Positions 51,519 through 59,042 of a stretch of DNA of 64,000 nucleotides are shown here, in pieces; positions within the stretch are counted from its first letter, which is position 1; each line of letters begins with the position of its first letter. The stretch comes from CALKAL01 sp051846895 (GTDB lineage Bacteria > Bacillota > Bacilli > Bacillales > Alkalibacillaceae). The notes below the pieces were generated by a model, which was given only the letters and a program-made list of their open reading frames with translations, was not told the origin of the DNA and did no database searches. Both the position numbers and the translations under genes were made by a program. The stretch is from NCBI GenBank assembly GCA_051846895.1, contig JBPYCQ010000007.1, positions 109,672-173,671 of the forward strand. The letters are read 5' to 3'.

Positions 51519-51532
51519 GAGTTTTTTAAAAA

Positions 51533-52624
51533 TTATGCTAAATCGACGAAACGCATTTCAATTAAATTACGACCCGATGACTTCGCGTGGTACAACGCAT
51601 CATCAGCTATTTGATATAAAATATGATCATTTTCCATCGAAGGATGATACTGGGCTAGTCCAATTGAAATCGTTAAGTGTATAGCTTTTCCAGTAGGTAA
51701 AATAAAAGGGGTCAACTTAACTTTATTTCGAATTCTTTCAGCGATTTCTCTCACCTCTGGAAGCGCTTTCCCAGAATACAAAATGGCAAACTCATCACCG
51801 CCATTACGTGTAACTCGCGCGTCTTTTCCTGCTTCTCGCTTAAACAAATCAGCCAATTGTTTAAGGACTTCATCTCCAGCCATGTGACCATGCGTATCAT
51901 TTACCTCTTTAAAATGGTCGATATCTAACATCATAAGAACAAATGGGACTTGTTCTTCCTTAGCCAGTTTAATATACTTTTCATAATAGTGATGAAAGGT
52001 CCTCACATTATATAAGCCTGTTAACGTATCAATTCGTGCATACTCCTTATAAGTGAGAAGCATTTCGCTATTTTTCCTAACGTAACGAACGAAATAAAAA
52101 GCAATGAAACCACCACAAATTGAAAATACGATATGTAATATGGCTGCATCAACAACTTCAGAATAGTCTGGTGCTACGATATATAGTGCAATAGAGAAAA
52201 TCGTTTGTGAATAAAATAGTAAGACGAGCCATTTTTTCCAGTTGATCATTTTTACATAATAAGAAATAAGACCGCTACCGAGAGCAATAACGAACATCAT
52301 CACAAGTGAAGCGTGCGATGAGATGTTAATATCAATCATATAACGACCTACACTTATAATTGCCGCAGCAATCAGCGGTGGGATTATCCCGCCATAATAA
52401 GCAACAATGACAACAGGAATATGGCGCAAATCTAAAATGGTAATATCGTTAACATAAATACTGAAGTGCATTAAAATAATCCCAAGAAAACCACCAAGAA
52501 CACCATCAGCCATTTTAACCCATATAGGCGAATTAAATGTCAGACGGCGTGTGGTAAACATTTGATGCCAGAAGAAAATAAAGGCAATCAATATGGCAAT
52601 GTTAACAATTAAGTCTTCCATCAT
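51533..52624 (-). CDS. Membrane diguanylate cyclase (5TM-5TMR_LYT sensor plus GGDEF), DgcK-like
   Basis: The 363-residue protein has about six N-terminal hydrophobic segments (5TM-LYT sensor type, with ILDLRHIPVVIVAYYGG) and a GGDEF domain from about residue 195 (DTLTGLYNVRTF, MLDIDHFKEVNDTHGHMAGD, TRNGGDEFAILYSG, SIGLAQY). The active-site GGDEF and metal aspartates are intact, so it should make cyclic di-GMP from GTP. The usual inhibitory RxxD five residues before GGDEF reads AGKD, so product inhibition may be lost. Domain plan and size match Bacillus DgcK (YhcK). The signal is unknown. Confidence 0.87.
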   Translation of the reverse strand: MMEDLIVNIAILIAFIFFWHQMFTTRRLTFNSPIWVKMADGVLGGFLGIILMHFSIYVNDITILDLRHIPVVIVAYYGGIIPPLIAAAIISVGRYMIDINISSHASLVMMFVIALGSGLISYYVKMINWKKWLVLLFYSQTIFSIALYIVAPDYSEVVDAAILHIVFSICGGFIAFYFVRYVRKNSEMLLTYKEYARIDTLTGLYNVRTFHHYYEKYIKLAKEEQVPFVLMMLDIDHFKEVNDTHGHMAGDEVLKQLADLFKREAGKDARVTRNGGDEFAILYSGKALPEVREIAERIRNKVKLTPFILPTGKAIHLTISIGLAQYHPSMENDHILYQIADDALYHAKSSGRNLIEMRFVDLA

Positions 52625-52735
52625 AACGACTCATATCCTTTAATATTAATGGATAAATTTAGCACTATTATACCATAAAACCAAATAATTAAATTGAATT
52701 TTTAAAAAATATGGTGAAAAAGAAGGGGTGTTTTT

Positions 52736-53695
52736 GTGATTACTTTGGCTGATATAGAAAAAGCTAGAATACTTATTAGAAATATTATTAAAGAAACTCC
52801 TATCTTAACATCTGAACAGTTAAATGCTTTAACCGGAGCAACGGTTTATTTAAAATGTGAACATCTACAAAAAACGGGATCATTCAAAATACGAGGCGCG
52901 ACGAATCGTGTTCAACACGCAAAAAAAGAAGGTGCTAATTACATTACAGCAGCCTCTTCGGGAAATCATGGACAAGCAGTTGCCTTTATCGCAAACAAAC
53001 TAGGATTACCAGCAACGATTGTCGTACCAACTGATGCATCTGCAAGCAAAGTAGCAGCGATTAAAGCATATGGTGTTAAAGTTGAAACATGTGGAACTAC
53101 GTCAGAGGAGCGAATTCCACGGGCGAAAGAAATAGCTCGTGAAATGGGTGGTGTTTTTATTCCGCCTTATGATCATCCGCATATTATGGCAGGGCAAGGT
53201 ACTGCTGGTCTTGAAATATTAGAACAAGTTCGTGATCTTGATATGGTGATTGTGCCTGTTGGTGGAGGAGGCCTCATTTCAGGTATCTTAACAGCTATAA
53301 AAGAGACAAATCCACGGATTAAAGTGATTGGCGTTGAACCTGAGGATGGGAACGATACTTTTTTATCTTTGAAAAAAGGGAAGCGAACCCTCGTTGAAAC
53401 GAGTACACAAACAATTGCTGACGGCTTAAGGACAGCGATTCCAGGTGAACTCACATTTCCAATCATCCAAAAATATTTAGATGATCTCGTTCTTGTAAGT
53501 GATGAAGAAATTCGCTTTGCAATGCGTTTTGTTTTAGAAAGAATGAAACAGTTAATCGAACCTTCAAGTGCTACGACAATTGCGGCAGCCATTTTTGAGA
53601 AAGTCGAAGTCAAAGGAAAAAACGTTGTCTGTTTAATTTCAGGTAGGAATGTGGATCTTATGAATTTAGATCACATGTTGAAATCGACAAAGTAA
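52736..53695 (+). CDS. Threonine/serine dehydratase (PLP, no ACT domain)
   Basis: A fold-type II PLP enzyme of 319 residues has the Schiff-base lysine at 51 in TGSFKIRGATNR, SSGNHGQAVAF near 79, the phosphate loop PVGGGGLISG near 175 and CLISGRNVD at the end. No C-terminal regulatory ACT domain is present, so it is the short, catabolic (TdcB/serine racemase-like) form and is not feedback-inhibited by isoleucine in the biosynthetic way. The GTG start at 52736 has AAGGGGTG at 5 bp. Whether its main substrate is threonine or serine cannot be told. Confidence 0.88.
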   Translation: MITLADIEKARILIRNIIKETPILTSEQLNALTGATVYLKCEHLQKTGSFKIRGATNRVQHAKKEGANYITAASSGNHGQAVAFIANKLGLPATIVVPTDASASKVAAIKAYGVKVETCGTTSEERIPRAKEIAREMGGVFIPPYDHPHIMAGQGTAGLEILEQVRDLDMVIVPVGGGGLISGILTAIKETNPRIKVIGVEPEDGNDTFLSLKKGKRTLVETSTQTIADGLRTAIPGELTFPIIQKYLDDLVLVSDEEIRFAMRFVLERMKQLIEPSSATTIAAAIFEKVEVKGKNVVCLISGRNVDLMNLDHMLKSTK

Positions 53696-53706
53696 CGGTT
53701 AATAAC

Positions 53707-53739
53707 GGAAGGCTGGGACCATATATATCCCAGCATTCC
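53707..53739 (+). terminator. Terminator of the dehydratase gene
   Basis: GGAAGGCTGGGA (53707-53718) pairs with TCCCAGCATTCC (53728-53739) with one mismatch; AAATTTTT follows. ykoC ends 2 bp away on the other strand. Confidence 0.8.
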
Positions 53740-53740
53740 T

Positions 53741-54520
53741 TCAAATTTTTCTACCAAAAATATTTAAGTAACCAAAATAATAAGATAAATAGACGACTAA
53801 GAAAAATGTTCCGACAATACTAGCAAGGAACAGCCAATCGCGTTTTTTAACCTTCATTTCATAGTAATAGGTACGTTCACGATCACCAGTAAACCCTTTA
53901 GACTCCATGGCGATGGCTACACGTTCGGCTTTTCGAATAGCATTGGCTAGAAGCGGAATCATATAGCGCTTCAAATGGTGCAAACGTTGGGTCATGCCTT
54001 TTGCACGACTTACCCCACGAATACGATGTGCCTGTCTTAACAAATTGAGTTCGTGTTTAAACATCGGTAAAAAACGATAGCCAGCCAAAATGCCGTAAGT
54101 CACTTTTGGTGAAAGTTTAAATTGTTGCATTAAGCTGAGCATAAATTTAGTAGGATCAGTTGTGAATGCGAACAGCAATGACAATGAAATGAAACACAAT
54201 GATCTTAATGCTAAGCTAATCCCGACCTGAAAGCTTCCTGTTGTTACCTCATACCATAGAAATTCAAAAAGCACAGGGCCCGTATTATACTTTTCATCAG
54301 TATAAAGCATGGTCATCCATGCGAGGCCAATCGCAAATATCGATAAAGGTGCAAAGAAAAGTAACCATTTTTTTAATGATATATTTGAAAAAATAAATGT
54401 AACGCTCACGATAAATATTAAAAACATTAACGGTGTAAAAATATCAAAGGCAAAGCTTAATAACACACCAGGAACTAATACAGCTATTGCTTTTATACTA
54501 GGATTGATAGATGTAATCAT
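53741..54520 (-). CDS. ykoC: ECF transporter T component, YkoC-like
   Basis: YkoC is the energy-coupling transmembrane subunit that links the substrate-binding YkoE to the ATPase YkoD. The 259-residue protein has five to six hydrophobic segments and the conserved cytoplasmic coupling helices (SLMQQFKLSPKVTYGILAGY with R-x-L-P near residue 150, and ERVAIAMESKGF near 205, the second coupling motif). It overlaps ykoD by 23 bp. Last gene of the TPP-controlled operon. Confidence 0.9.
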   Translation of the reverse strand: MITSINPSIKAIAVLVPGVLLSFAFDIFTPLMFLIFIVSVTFIFSNISLKKWLLFFAPLSIFAIGLAWMTMLYTDEKYNTGPVLFEFLWYEVTTGSFQVGISLALRSLCFISLSLLFAFTTDPTKFMLSLMQQFKLSPKVTYGILAGYRFLPMFKHELNLLRQAHRIRGVSRAKGMTQRLHHLKRYMIPLLANAIRKAERVAIAMESKGFTGDRERTYYYEMKVKKRDWLFLASIVGTFFLVVYLSYYFGYLNIFGRKI

Positions 54521-56087
54521 TAGACATCTCCGCCTCTTTTTGTTTCAATCTTAAAGGTTTAATTAATCTTGCCTCATTAAGTAACTGATTGTTTTCCCAC
54601 AATTTATGTGGCATGTCATTAAAGGCTATTTGTCCATCGTTTAAGACAATGACACGATCACAATATTGATTGACTAAATCCATATCATGAGTGACAAAAA
54701 TAATCGCCACCCCTTTGTGATTAAGTTGTTGTACGATTTTCATTAGCTCTTGTGTCGTATGTCCATCTTGACCAAAAGTCGGTTCATCAAAAAACAATAA
54801 ATTTGGTGATTCATCTAACATCGTTGCGACACTTAGACGCCGTTTCTCCCCACCGCTTAATGAAAAAGGATTACTCCATTTATGTTCAGTTAGACGAAAC
54901 GTTTCTAGTAATCTAGAAGAAATATCTTCTATATCTTCATCGCGGTAGTTATTAAGGCGCATACCAAAAGTGATCTCATCATATACCGTATCCGTAATAA
55001 ACTGATGTTCAGGATTTTGAAAGACAAACCCTGTTTTCATTCGAAGTTCTGCTTCTGACCACTCCCCTAGAGGTTTATTTAGTAGTAAAATGTCTCCGTA
55101 TTCTGGCTCTAGTAATCTGTTAAGTAATTGTAGTAACGTTGATTTTCCGGCTCCATTTTGACCAACGATGGCGACGAATTCCCCTTCGTTAATGTCGAAT
55201 GATACATCTTTTAAGATAACCTTATCTTTTCTAAAAAAACTAAGCTCTTTTACACTTAAGCAAGTTTTTCTCTTAAGTTGTAACTTCGGTCTATGATTTG
55301 TTTTAGGTGTTGATAGTATCTTAGGTAACATGATCCCAGTCTTTTGTAGCAAGCTTGAATGATTGCTAAACATAATATTAGGATGCTCATCTGCTATAAC
55401 TTTTCCTGATTGATTTAAAGCAACAATTCGGTCCAAATGATTGATCCAATGATCGACTTGGTGTTCGATAATTAGTACGCTCATTTTAAGTTTGTCTTGA
55501 AGCTTATTAATTACTTCAATGAACTCAATAGAAGATGCGGGATCAAGGTTGGCAGTTGGTTCATCTAAAATTATTAGTTCTGGTTCCATTAGTAGAATAG
55601 CAGCTAATGCAATTTTTTGTTTTTCACCACCCGACAACTCATGAACTTTATGATCGATATATTCTGTCATACCGACAAGATCTAAAGCTTCCTCAATACG
55701 AGGTCGCATTTCATTCGCTGGAATAGACAAGTTTTCTAACGTGAATGCTAGCTCATCCTCTACACGAATCATACAAAATTGACTTTCTGGGTCTTGAAAA
55801 ACAATCCCTATTTTCTGGTTAAGCTCCCCTTTTGAGAAACTGTGCACATTTTTACCATGATATAAAATGTCACCTTCAGAAAATCCCTCAACTGCCTCAG
55901 GGTATAGTCCATTCAAACAAAGTGCGAGGGTGCTTTTTCCAGATCCGCTCGGCCCCATAAGCAATGTCATTTCGTTTTCATAGATTGATAGATTTAACTG
56001 ATTAAAAATGGGTGGTTTATTTCTCTCATAAGAAAAAGAGAAATTCTTTAATTGAATGATTGGCTTCCTAGGCAGCATGTCGTTCAC
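54498..56087 (-). CDS. ykoD: ECF transporter double ATPase, YkoD-like
   Basis: The 529-residue protein fuses two ABC ATPase domains. The first has Walker A GPSGSGKST near residue 42, LSGGEKQK near 150 and LIILDEPTANLD near 168; the second has GQNGAGKST near 313, LSGGEKRR near 419 and LLFFDEPTFGQD near 437. Both sites look complete. It powers uptake of the thiamine precursor hydroxymethylpyrimidine with YkoE and YkoC. It overlaps ykoE by 20 bp and ykoC by 23 bp. Confidence 0.93.
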   Translation of the reverse strand: MNDMLPRKPIIQLKNFSFSYERNKPPIFNQLNLSIYENEMTLLMGPSGSGKSTLALCLNGLYPEAVEGFSEGDILYHGKNVHSFSKGELNQKIGIVFQDPESQFCMIRVEDELAFTLENLSIPANEMRPRIEEALDLVGMTEYIDHKVHELSGGEKQKIALAAILLMEPELIILDEPTANLDPASSIEFIEVINKLQDKLKMSVLIIEHQVDHWINHLDRIVALNQSGKVIADEHPNIMFSNHSSLLQKTGIMLPKILSTPKTNHRPKLQLKRKTCLSVKELSFFRKDKVILKDVSFDINEGEFVAIVGQNGAGKSTLLQLLNRLLEPEYGDILLLNKPLGEWSEAELRMKTGFVFQNPEHQFITDTVYDEITFGMRLNNYRDEDIEDISSRLLETFRLTEHKWSNPFSLSGGEKRRLSVATMLDESPNLLFFDEPTFGQDGHTTQELMKIVQQLNHKGVAIIFVTHDMDLVNQYCDRVIVLNDGQIAFNDMPHKLWENNQLLNEARLIKPLRLKQKEAEMSNDYIYQS

Positions 56088-56673
56088 GCTTTTCCTGTAG
56101 CTCCTTTCCTAAGGCGAAACCACGTAAAACCCCCGTATTAGCCATTTGATCACTAATGAATTTACCTAATAATCCTGTGAAAATAATCGCGCTTAACACT
56201 CGAGTACAGAACATGAGTGTGACAAGCCATGGAGCATAGGCATCAAACCCAGACATGAAATAATGATAAGGGAAACTAACGGAAGCAGCCCCAATCCCTG
56301 ATAAAATTAGTATTCGAAGGCGATAATCTTGCCAACGTGTTAAGGCAAAAGCAAGCTCAGCTCCTAATCCTTGTACCATTCCGGATAAAATTAAAGTTGG
56401 CCCAGCTGTAGAACCAATCAACACTTCAGTAATAGCTGCGATTGTTTCTGAAGCGAATGCGACACCTGGTTTACGGATAATGTAAGCAGCAACGACCGAA
56501 ACAATAAACCAAATGCCAAAAATGATTTCATAGCTAAGCGGTCCTAGACCAAACGGGGTTAATGCTCCGTACAACACTTTACCAACACCAAAAAATGCTA
56601 AATAGATTAATCCGAACACAACACCTAAAATTGACATCAAGACGACTTCTTTAAGTTTCCACTGTTTACTCAT
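56068..56673 (-). CDS. ykoE: ECF transporter S component, YkoE-like
   Basis: YkoE binds the substrate in the membrane. The 201-residue protein has about five hydrophobic segments, with LKEVVLMSILGVVFGLIYLAFFG at the start split by its G-V-V-F, ALTPFGLGPLSYEIIFGIWF, and GMVQGLGAELAFAL near residue 103, as in the YkoE family. It is transcribed from the TPP riboswitch after ykoF, 13 bp downstream of it. Confidence 0.9.
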   Translation of the reverse strand: MSKQWKLKEVVLMSILGVVFGLIYLAFFGVGKVLYGALTPFGLGPLSYEIIFGIWFIVSVVAAYIIRKPGVAFASETIAAITEVLIGSTAGPTLILSGMVQGLGAELAFALTRWQDYRLRILILSGIGAASVSFPYHYFMSGFDAYAPWLVTLMFCTRVLSAIIFTGLLGKFISDQMANTGVLRGFALGKELQEKRERHAA

Positions 56674-56686
56674 TTTGTTCGCTCCT

Positions 56687-57274
56687 TTATTTATTTGATG
56701 GACTATTCGCTGAGATAGTAAATGTCATATTCACATGAGATACGTCTTCTTGGACGTTTACAAAAGATTGTTGCAGTGCAAAGAAAATATCATTGACGTC
56801 TCCATCTAGTCGTGTTGCATAATGCGGATGACTTACTTTAACCCCGCGACTTTTAGATAAGTTAATTTGTTCATAAATTTGATCCATGTAATCCTCACGC
56901 CCAAGCGGATAAAGAGCAAACTTACACCCAGCTTGTTGGGAAATGTTTTTCGATTTGTCTTCATTCATTACGATGTCTGTTTCGTCCATATAAGCATCTC
57001 CAGATGAATCACCAGGACAACCGATTGAAAACGTTCCACTCATCGCAACATGTTCTCCTGTTTTTGCTGCATGGAGAAAAATAGCTTTAGTTACATCGAA
57101 GATATGCACTATTTTTCCACGAATACATGTGCTTACATCATCCGTATCTTTCCAAACCTTTGATGTGTCAACCTCCTTGAGCGCCGATAAGATGATATCA
57201 ACGAATTGATCACTCATCGGATAAAGTGTAAAGTGACACCCTGCAATTCTGCTAGTTCCACAACTGTTTGTCAT
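56687..57274 (-). CDS. ykoF: Thiamine/HMP-binding protein YkoF
   Basis: YkoF binds thiamine or hydroxymethylpyrimidine in the cytoplasm. The roughly 195-residue protein has two similar ferredoxin-like halves, starting GCHFTLYPMSDQFVDII near residue 12 and GCKFALYPLGREDYMDQI near 112. The frame is open 78 bp further up into the riboswitch terminator, but TTGGAGGG before the ATG at 57272-57274 fixes the start. First gene of ykoFEDC. Confidence 0.92.
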   Translation of the reverse strand: MTNSCGTSRIAGCHFTLYPMSDQFVDIILSALKEVDTSKVWKDTDDVSTCIRGKIVHIFDVTKAIFLHAAKTGEHVAMSGTFSIGCPGDSSGDAYMDETDIVMNEDKSKNISQQAGCKFALYPLGREDYMDQIYEQINLSKSRGVKVSHPHYATRLDGDVNDIFFALQQSFVNVQEDVSHVNMTFTISANSPSNK

Positions 57275-57311
57275 AAAAATCCCTCCAAAAATTACTTTTT
57301 TATAACAAAAA

Positions 57312-57480
57312 AACTGCACTCCCGAGGGAATGCAGTTGCGTATGTATGACAAATGCGCATATCAAAATAGACATACAGCGAACTACACTTCCCCACGCTA
57401 GTATTATCTAGATCGGGTAGTAAGGGTCAGGCATTGCCTTCTCAGCCGTTTTTATACAGCTCCCCTAGTGTGTTACGGGC
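57312..57480 (-). promoter_or_regulatory. TPP (THI-element) riboswitch with terminator
   Basis: The minus-strand RNA has the conserved ACTAGGGGAGC near its start (about 57470-57480), CGGCTGAGAAGG, GACCC, and the core GATCTAGATAATACTAGCG ending in GGGGAAGTG (57386). Downstream, ACTGCATTCCC and GGGAGTGCAGT (57313-57336) form a terminator with seven T. Thiamine pyrophosphate should favour the terminator and shut off ykoFEDC. Confidence 0.96.
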
Positions 57481-57551
57481 TATGCAGTTTTGTTATACTT
57501 TAAGCATAACATCAATTTTTCGTTTGTAAACAGTAAGGAGTGTAAAAGTTA

Positions 57552-58199
57552 TTGAATGAGAATAAAGTCATAGAAAACGCTGTCGAATATGTACGTAATG
57601 AGCTTGAAGGAGAAGGGTCAGGGCATGACTGGTGGCATATACATCGGGTGACAAACTTAGCTGAACATATAGCTATTGAGGAAGGTGCTAACCTGTTTAT
57701 TTGTAAAATGGCAGCACTGCTACATGACCTAGCGGATGAAAAGTTAATTGAAAATGAAGAAATTGGGTTATTAAAAGTGCAGAGTTGGTTAAAAGGACAA
57801 GCTTTACAAGAAGAAGTTATTGATGAGATTATGGGAATAATTAAGACCATTTCCTTTAAAGGGGGGCATGGGCCGAAGTTATCGACACTTGAAGCAAAGG
57901 TTGTTCAAGATGCAGATCGGCTTGATGCGATCGGAGCGATAGGTGTTGCGAGATGCTTTACATACGCAGGATCAAAGGGCCACCTTATGTACGATCCAAA
58001 TATTGAGCCCCGTGAATCAATGACGAAAGAACAATATAGAAATGATGATAATACAGCAATTAATCATTTTTATGAAAAACTACTAAAATTAAAAGATTTG
58101 ATGAACACAGCAACTGGACGCAAACTCGCTATTGAAAGACATCAATTTATGGAGCGATTTTTAAAACAGTTTTATAAAGAATGGGATGGCGAAGTGTGA
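57552..58199 (+). CDS. HD-domain phosphohydrolase (YpgQ/YedJ-like)
   Basis: The 215-residue protein has the HD motif set of this group: GSGHDWWHIHRVTNLAEHI near residue 22, the ligand pair in AALLHDLADEK near 57, GHGPKLSTLEAKVVQDADRLDAIGAIGVAR (split by its conserved VQDADRLDA) near 105, and a C-terminal LKQFYKEW. Related proteins hydrolyse nucleoside triphosphates or pyrophosphate bonds. The start is a TTG at 57552 with AAGGAG 11 bp upstream; no in-frame ATG exists. It is divergent from the TPP riboswitch. Confidence 0.85.
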   Translation: MNENKVIENAVEYVRNELEGEGSGHDWWHIHRVTNLAEHIAIEEGANLFICKMAALLHDLADEKLIENEEIGLLKVQSWLKGQALQEEVIDEIMGIIKTISFKGGHGPKLSTLEAKVVQDADRLDAIGAIGVARCFTYAGSKGHLMYDPNIEPRESMTKEQYRNDDNTAINHFYEKLLKLKDLMNTATGRKLAIERHQFMERFLKQFYKEWDGEV

Positions 58200-58309
58200 A
58201 GGATGAATAATACTTATAGAGTAGGAAAAAATACGTTATAGGGGTAATGACGTGGACAAACATTACATTTTGTATAATTATTAATGGTTAAGCGGTTTGT
58301 GCAAAATAA

Positions 58310-58338
58310 TTGAATACCTTAACGGGGTATGTTAATTT
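58310..58338 (+). promoter_or_regulatory. Promoter with CsoR-type operator for copZ
   Basis: TTGAAT (58310-58315) and TAATTT (58333-58338) are 17 bp apart. ATACCTTAACGGGGTAT (58314-58330), with inverted arms ATACC and GGTAT and the G run of CsoR sites, covers the spacer. Copper would release CsoR and open copZ. Confidence 0.6.
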
Positions 58339-58369
58339 TAATTAATAACTAGTGAAAGGAGTTTTTAAG

Positions 58370-58579
58370 ATGAAAGAAGTCGTTTTAAAAGTAGAAGGCA
58401 TGTCATGTGGGCACTGTGTATCATCTGTAAAAGGTGCTTTAGATATCGTTGATGGTATAAATGATGTAGAAGTTAATTTGGAAGAAGGATTAGTAACGGT
58501 GAAGTATGATGAATCACTAGTTACAGTTGAACAAATGAAAAGCCTAATCGATGAACAAGGCTATAATGTTGTAGCTTAA
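58370..58579 (+). CDS. copZ: Copper chaperone CopZ
   Basis: A 69-residue HMA domain protein with the metal site MSCGHC (Cys13 and Cys16) and the usual SVKGALDIVDG and LIDEQGYNV blocks. CopZ carries Cu(I) to the exporter CopA. A GTG 18 bp upstream is in frame, but it overlaps the AAAGGAG site of the ATG at 58370. It has its own operator and terminator, so it is a separate transcript from csoR-copA. Confidence 0.94.
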   Translation: MKEVVLKVEGMSCGHCVSSVKGALDIVDGINDVEVNLEEGLVTVKYDESLVTVEQMKSLIDEQGYNVVA

Positions 58580-58585
58580 TCATCT

Positions 58586-58611
58586 CCCTCATCTTCTATT
58601 GAAGATGGGGG
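58586..58611 (+). terminator. Terminator of copZ
   Basis: CCCTCATCTTC (58586-58596) pairs with GAAGATGGGGG (58601-58611) with one wobble; a T-rich run follows. Confidence 0.82.
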
Positions 58612-58654
58612 TTATTTTTTTACATAAAAGTAATTATACCTAAAGCTTTTTTAT

Positions 58655-58683
58655 TTGACATATACACTAGGGGGGTATAGTAT
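58655..58683 (+). promoter_or_regulatory. Promoter with CsoR operator for csoR-copA
   Basis: TTGACA (58655-58660) and TAGTAT (58678-58683) are 17 bp apart. The spacer is TATACACTAGGGGGGTATA (58661-58679), whose outer arms are inverted and whose G run matches CsoR sites. It lies 22 bp before csoR, so the repressor controls itself. Confidence 0.75.
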
Positions 58684-58704
58684 CAAGGTAGAGGTGAATA
58701 ATAA

Positions 58705-59025
58705 ATGAGTGAAAAGAATGATATTAAATTGACGAAACATGATCATCCAGTCGTTCCACGGTCTGGTGATGAAAAAGAAAACATGATCAATCGCTTGAAA
58801 CGTATTGAAGGTCAAGTTCGGGGTATAAAAAAAATGATTGAAGATGATCGATATTGTGTCGATGTACTTGTACAAATATCAGCAGTTAAGGCAGCTTTAG
58901 ATAAAGTAGGCTATTCAATGATGGAACGCCATGCGAAGATGTGTGTAACAGAAGCGGTTAAGCAAGGTGATGGAGAAGCATATATGGATGAATTGATGAA
59001 AGTCGTCAAGCAGTATTCAAAATAG
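58705..59025 (+). CDS. csoR: Copper-sensing repressor CsoR
   Basis: The 106-residue helical protein has the CsoR/RcnR fold (MINRLKRIEGQVRGIKKMIE, then VQISAVKAALDKVG) and the Cu(I) ligand triad Cys51 (DRYCVDV), His76 and Cys80 (ERHAKMC). Copper binding releases it from DNA. Its N-terminal 20 residues include HDHP, a possible extra metal site. GAGGTGAATAATAA precedes the ATG. It is followed after 17 bp by copA in one operon. Confidence 0.94.
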   Translation: MSEKNDIKLTKHDHPVVPRSGDEKENMINRLKRIEGQVRGIKKMIEDDRYCVDVLVQISAVKAALDKVGYSMMERHAKMCVTEAVKQGDGEAYMDELMKVVKQYSK

Positions 59026-59042
59026 AGCTAGAAGGGTGATGA

